From Parcubacteria group bacterium (GTDB lineage: Bacteria > Patescibacteria > ABY1 > Buchananbacterales > UBA6539), in assembly GCA_002687175.1 (NCBI GenBank), contig NYZP01000019.1, forward strand, positions 27,530 through 91,529: a stretch of DNA of 64,000 bases, given 5' to 3'. The notes beneath the pieces are model-generated. The model searched no databases and was not told where the DNA came from. It saw nothing but the letters and a program-made list of their open reading frames with translations. The translations under genes were made by a program, and so were the position numbers. Positions within the stretch are counted from its first letter, which is position 1. Each line of letters starts with the position of its first letter. Positions 63,881-64,000 of this stretch are shown here, in pieces.

Positions 63881-64000
63881 TTATCGAGAGAAAGTTACAG
63901 CTGTAGAAGTTGCAACCATCTTACCACCATTAGTCAAGGCAACGGTCATACCGTTAGTCCATTGAGCTGCACTCGAAGCAGTGGTTGAAGAAGTTCCTAG
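63881..64000 (-). CDS. C-terminal end of a truncated gene (possible secreted/surface protein)
   Basis: An open frame enters from beyond the right edge on the minus strand and stops with TAA at 63883-63881, giving the last 39 residues. It is rich in Thr, Ser, Ala and Val (TSSTTASSAAQWTNG then MTVALTNGGKMVATSTAVTF), a pattern common in extracellular beta-rich or S-layer-type proteins. It is richer in G+C than the GT-C genes. No domain can be named from so short a piece. A terminator lies 22 bases after the stop, which supports it being a real gene end. Confidence 0.6.
   Translation of the reverse strand, partial: LGTSSTTASSAAQWTNGMTVALTNGGKMVATSTAVTFSR

Noticed and set aside
1..64000. CRISPR array, transposase or phage genes
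   Set aside because: I saw no regularly spaced direct repeats and no transposase, integrase or phage structural motif on either strand.
1..64000. Alternative genetic code with UGA as sense, as in Gracilibacteria and Absconditabacteria
   Set aside because: Several intact genes end in TGA at the family-expected length, such as those ending at 4059 and 28256, so UGA is a stop here.

Overview
The window is about 64 kb of AT-rich bacterial DNA (roughly one third G+C by eye). It is almost entirely a cell-surface glycan biosynthesis region. UGA is used as an ordinary stop: the genes ending at 4059 and 28256 stop with TGA. Gene content points to a Patescibacteria/CPR-type bacterium, possibly near the Falkowbacteria/Kuenenbacteria group: GtrA, DUF2304, LPG-synthase-TM proteins, an O-antigen-ligase/TPR fusion, a subtilase with VCBS repeats, many GT-C membrane proteins, and B12-type radical SAM proteins. 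That placement is inference, because no rRNA or ribosomal-protein marker lies in the window. No tRNA, rRNA, CRISPR array or insertion sequence was found, and no gap exceeds about 300 bases.

Layout. 1-2.7 kb (+): a GC-richer zinc-ribbon orphan with its own terminator, then peroxiredoxin and cyclopropane-fatty-acid synthase, a 98-bp palindromic repeat, and cutA. 2.7-11.0 kb (-): GT2, DUF2304, GT2, UDP-xylose-synthase-like epimerase, GtrA, a secreted subtilase with VCBS repeats, and an O-antigen ligase with TPRs. A divergent promoter pair at 11.07-11.16 kb separates this from 11.2-18.2 kb (+): the initiating sugar-phosphate transferase, epimerase, DegT aminotransferase, GT2, B12-radical SAM and SPASM-radical SAM. 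18.2-41.8 kb (-): a long unidirectional block holding a flippase, further glycosyltransferases, four more B12-radical SAM proteins, a second SPASM-type protein, a formyltransferase, a polysaccharide deacetylase, methyltransferases and a second DegT aminotransferase. 41.9-46.8 kb: an RmlC-like cupin (+) opposite an epimerase/reductase/C-methyltransferase block (-). 46.9-48.0 kb (+): a GC-richer inositol-monophosphatase-like gene broken by one in-frame TAA. 48.0-58.4 kb (-): six GT4 enzymes, a NUDIX hydrolase, a Dpm1-like GT2, a GDP-mannose-4,6-dehydratase-like enzyme and a nucleotide-sugar dehydrogenase. 58.5-63.8 kb: one GT4 (+), then two related GT-C transferases flanking a TPR protein (-). 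A truncated gene enters at the right edge.

How it fits together (inference). A WcaJ-type enzyme starts a lipid-linked glycan. GT4 and GT2 enzymes extend it with sugars made by the epimerases, dehydratase, dehydrogenase and aminotransferases. Methyl, formyl and possibly radical-chemistry modifications decorate it. A Wzx-like flippase and a Wzy/WaaL-like ligase export and polymerise or attach it, while GT-C enzymes act from polyprenyl-phosphate sugars outside the membrane. The most unusual features are the seven radical SAM genes spread among the glycosyltransferases, the interrupted phosphatase gene, and GC-rich palindromes, one of which is translated inside a NUDIX protein.
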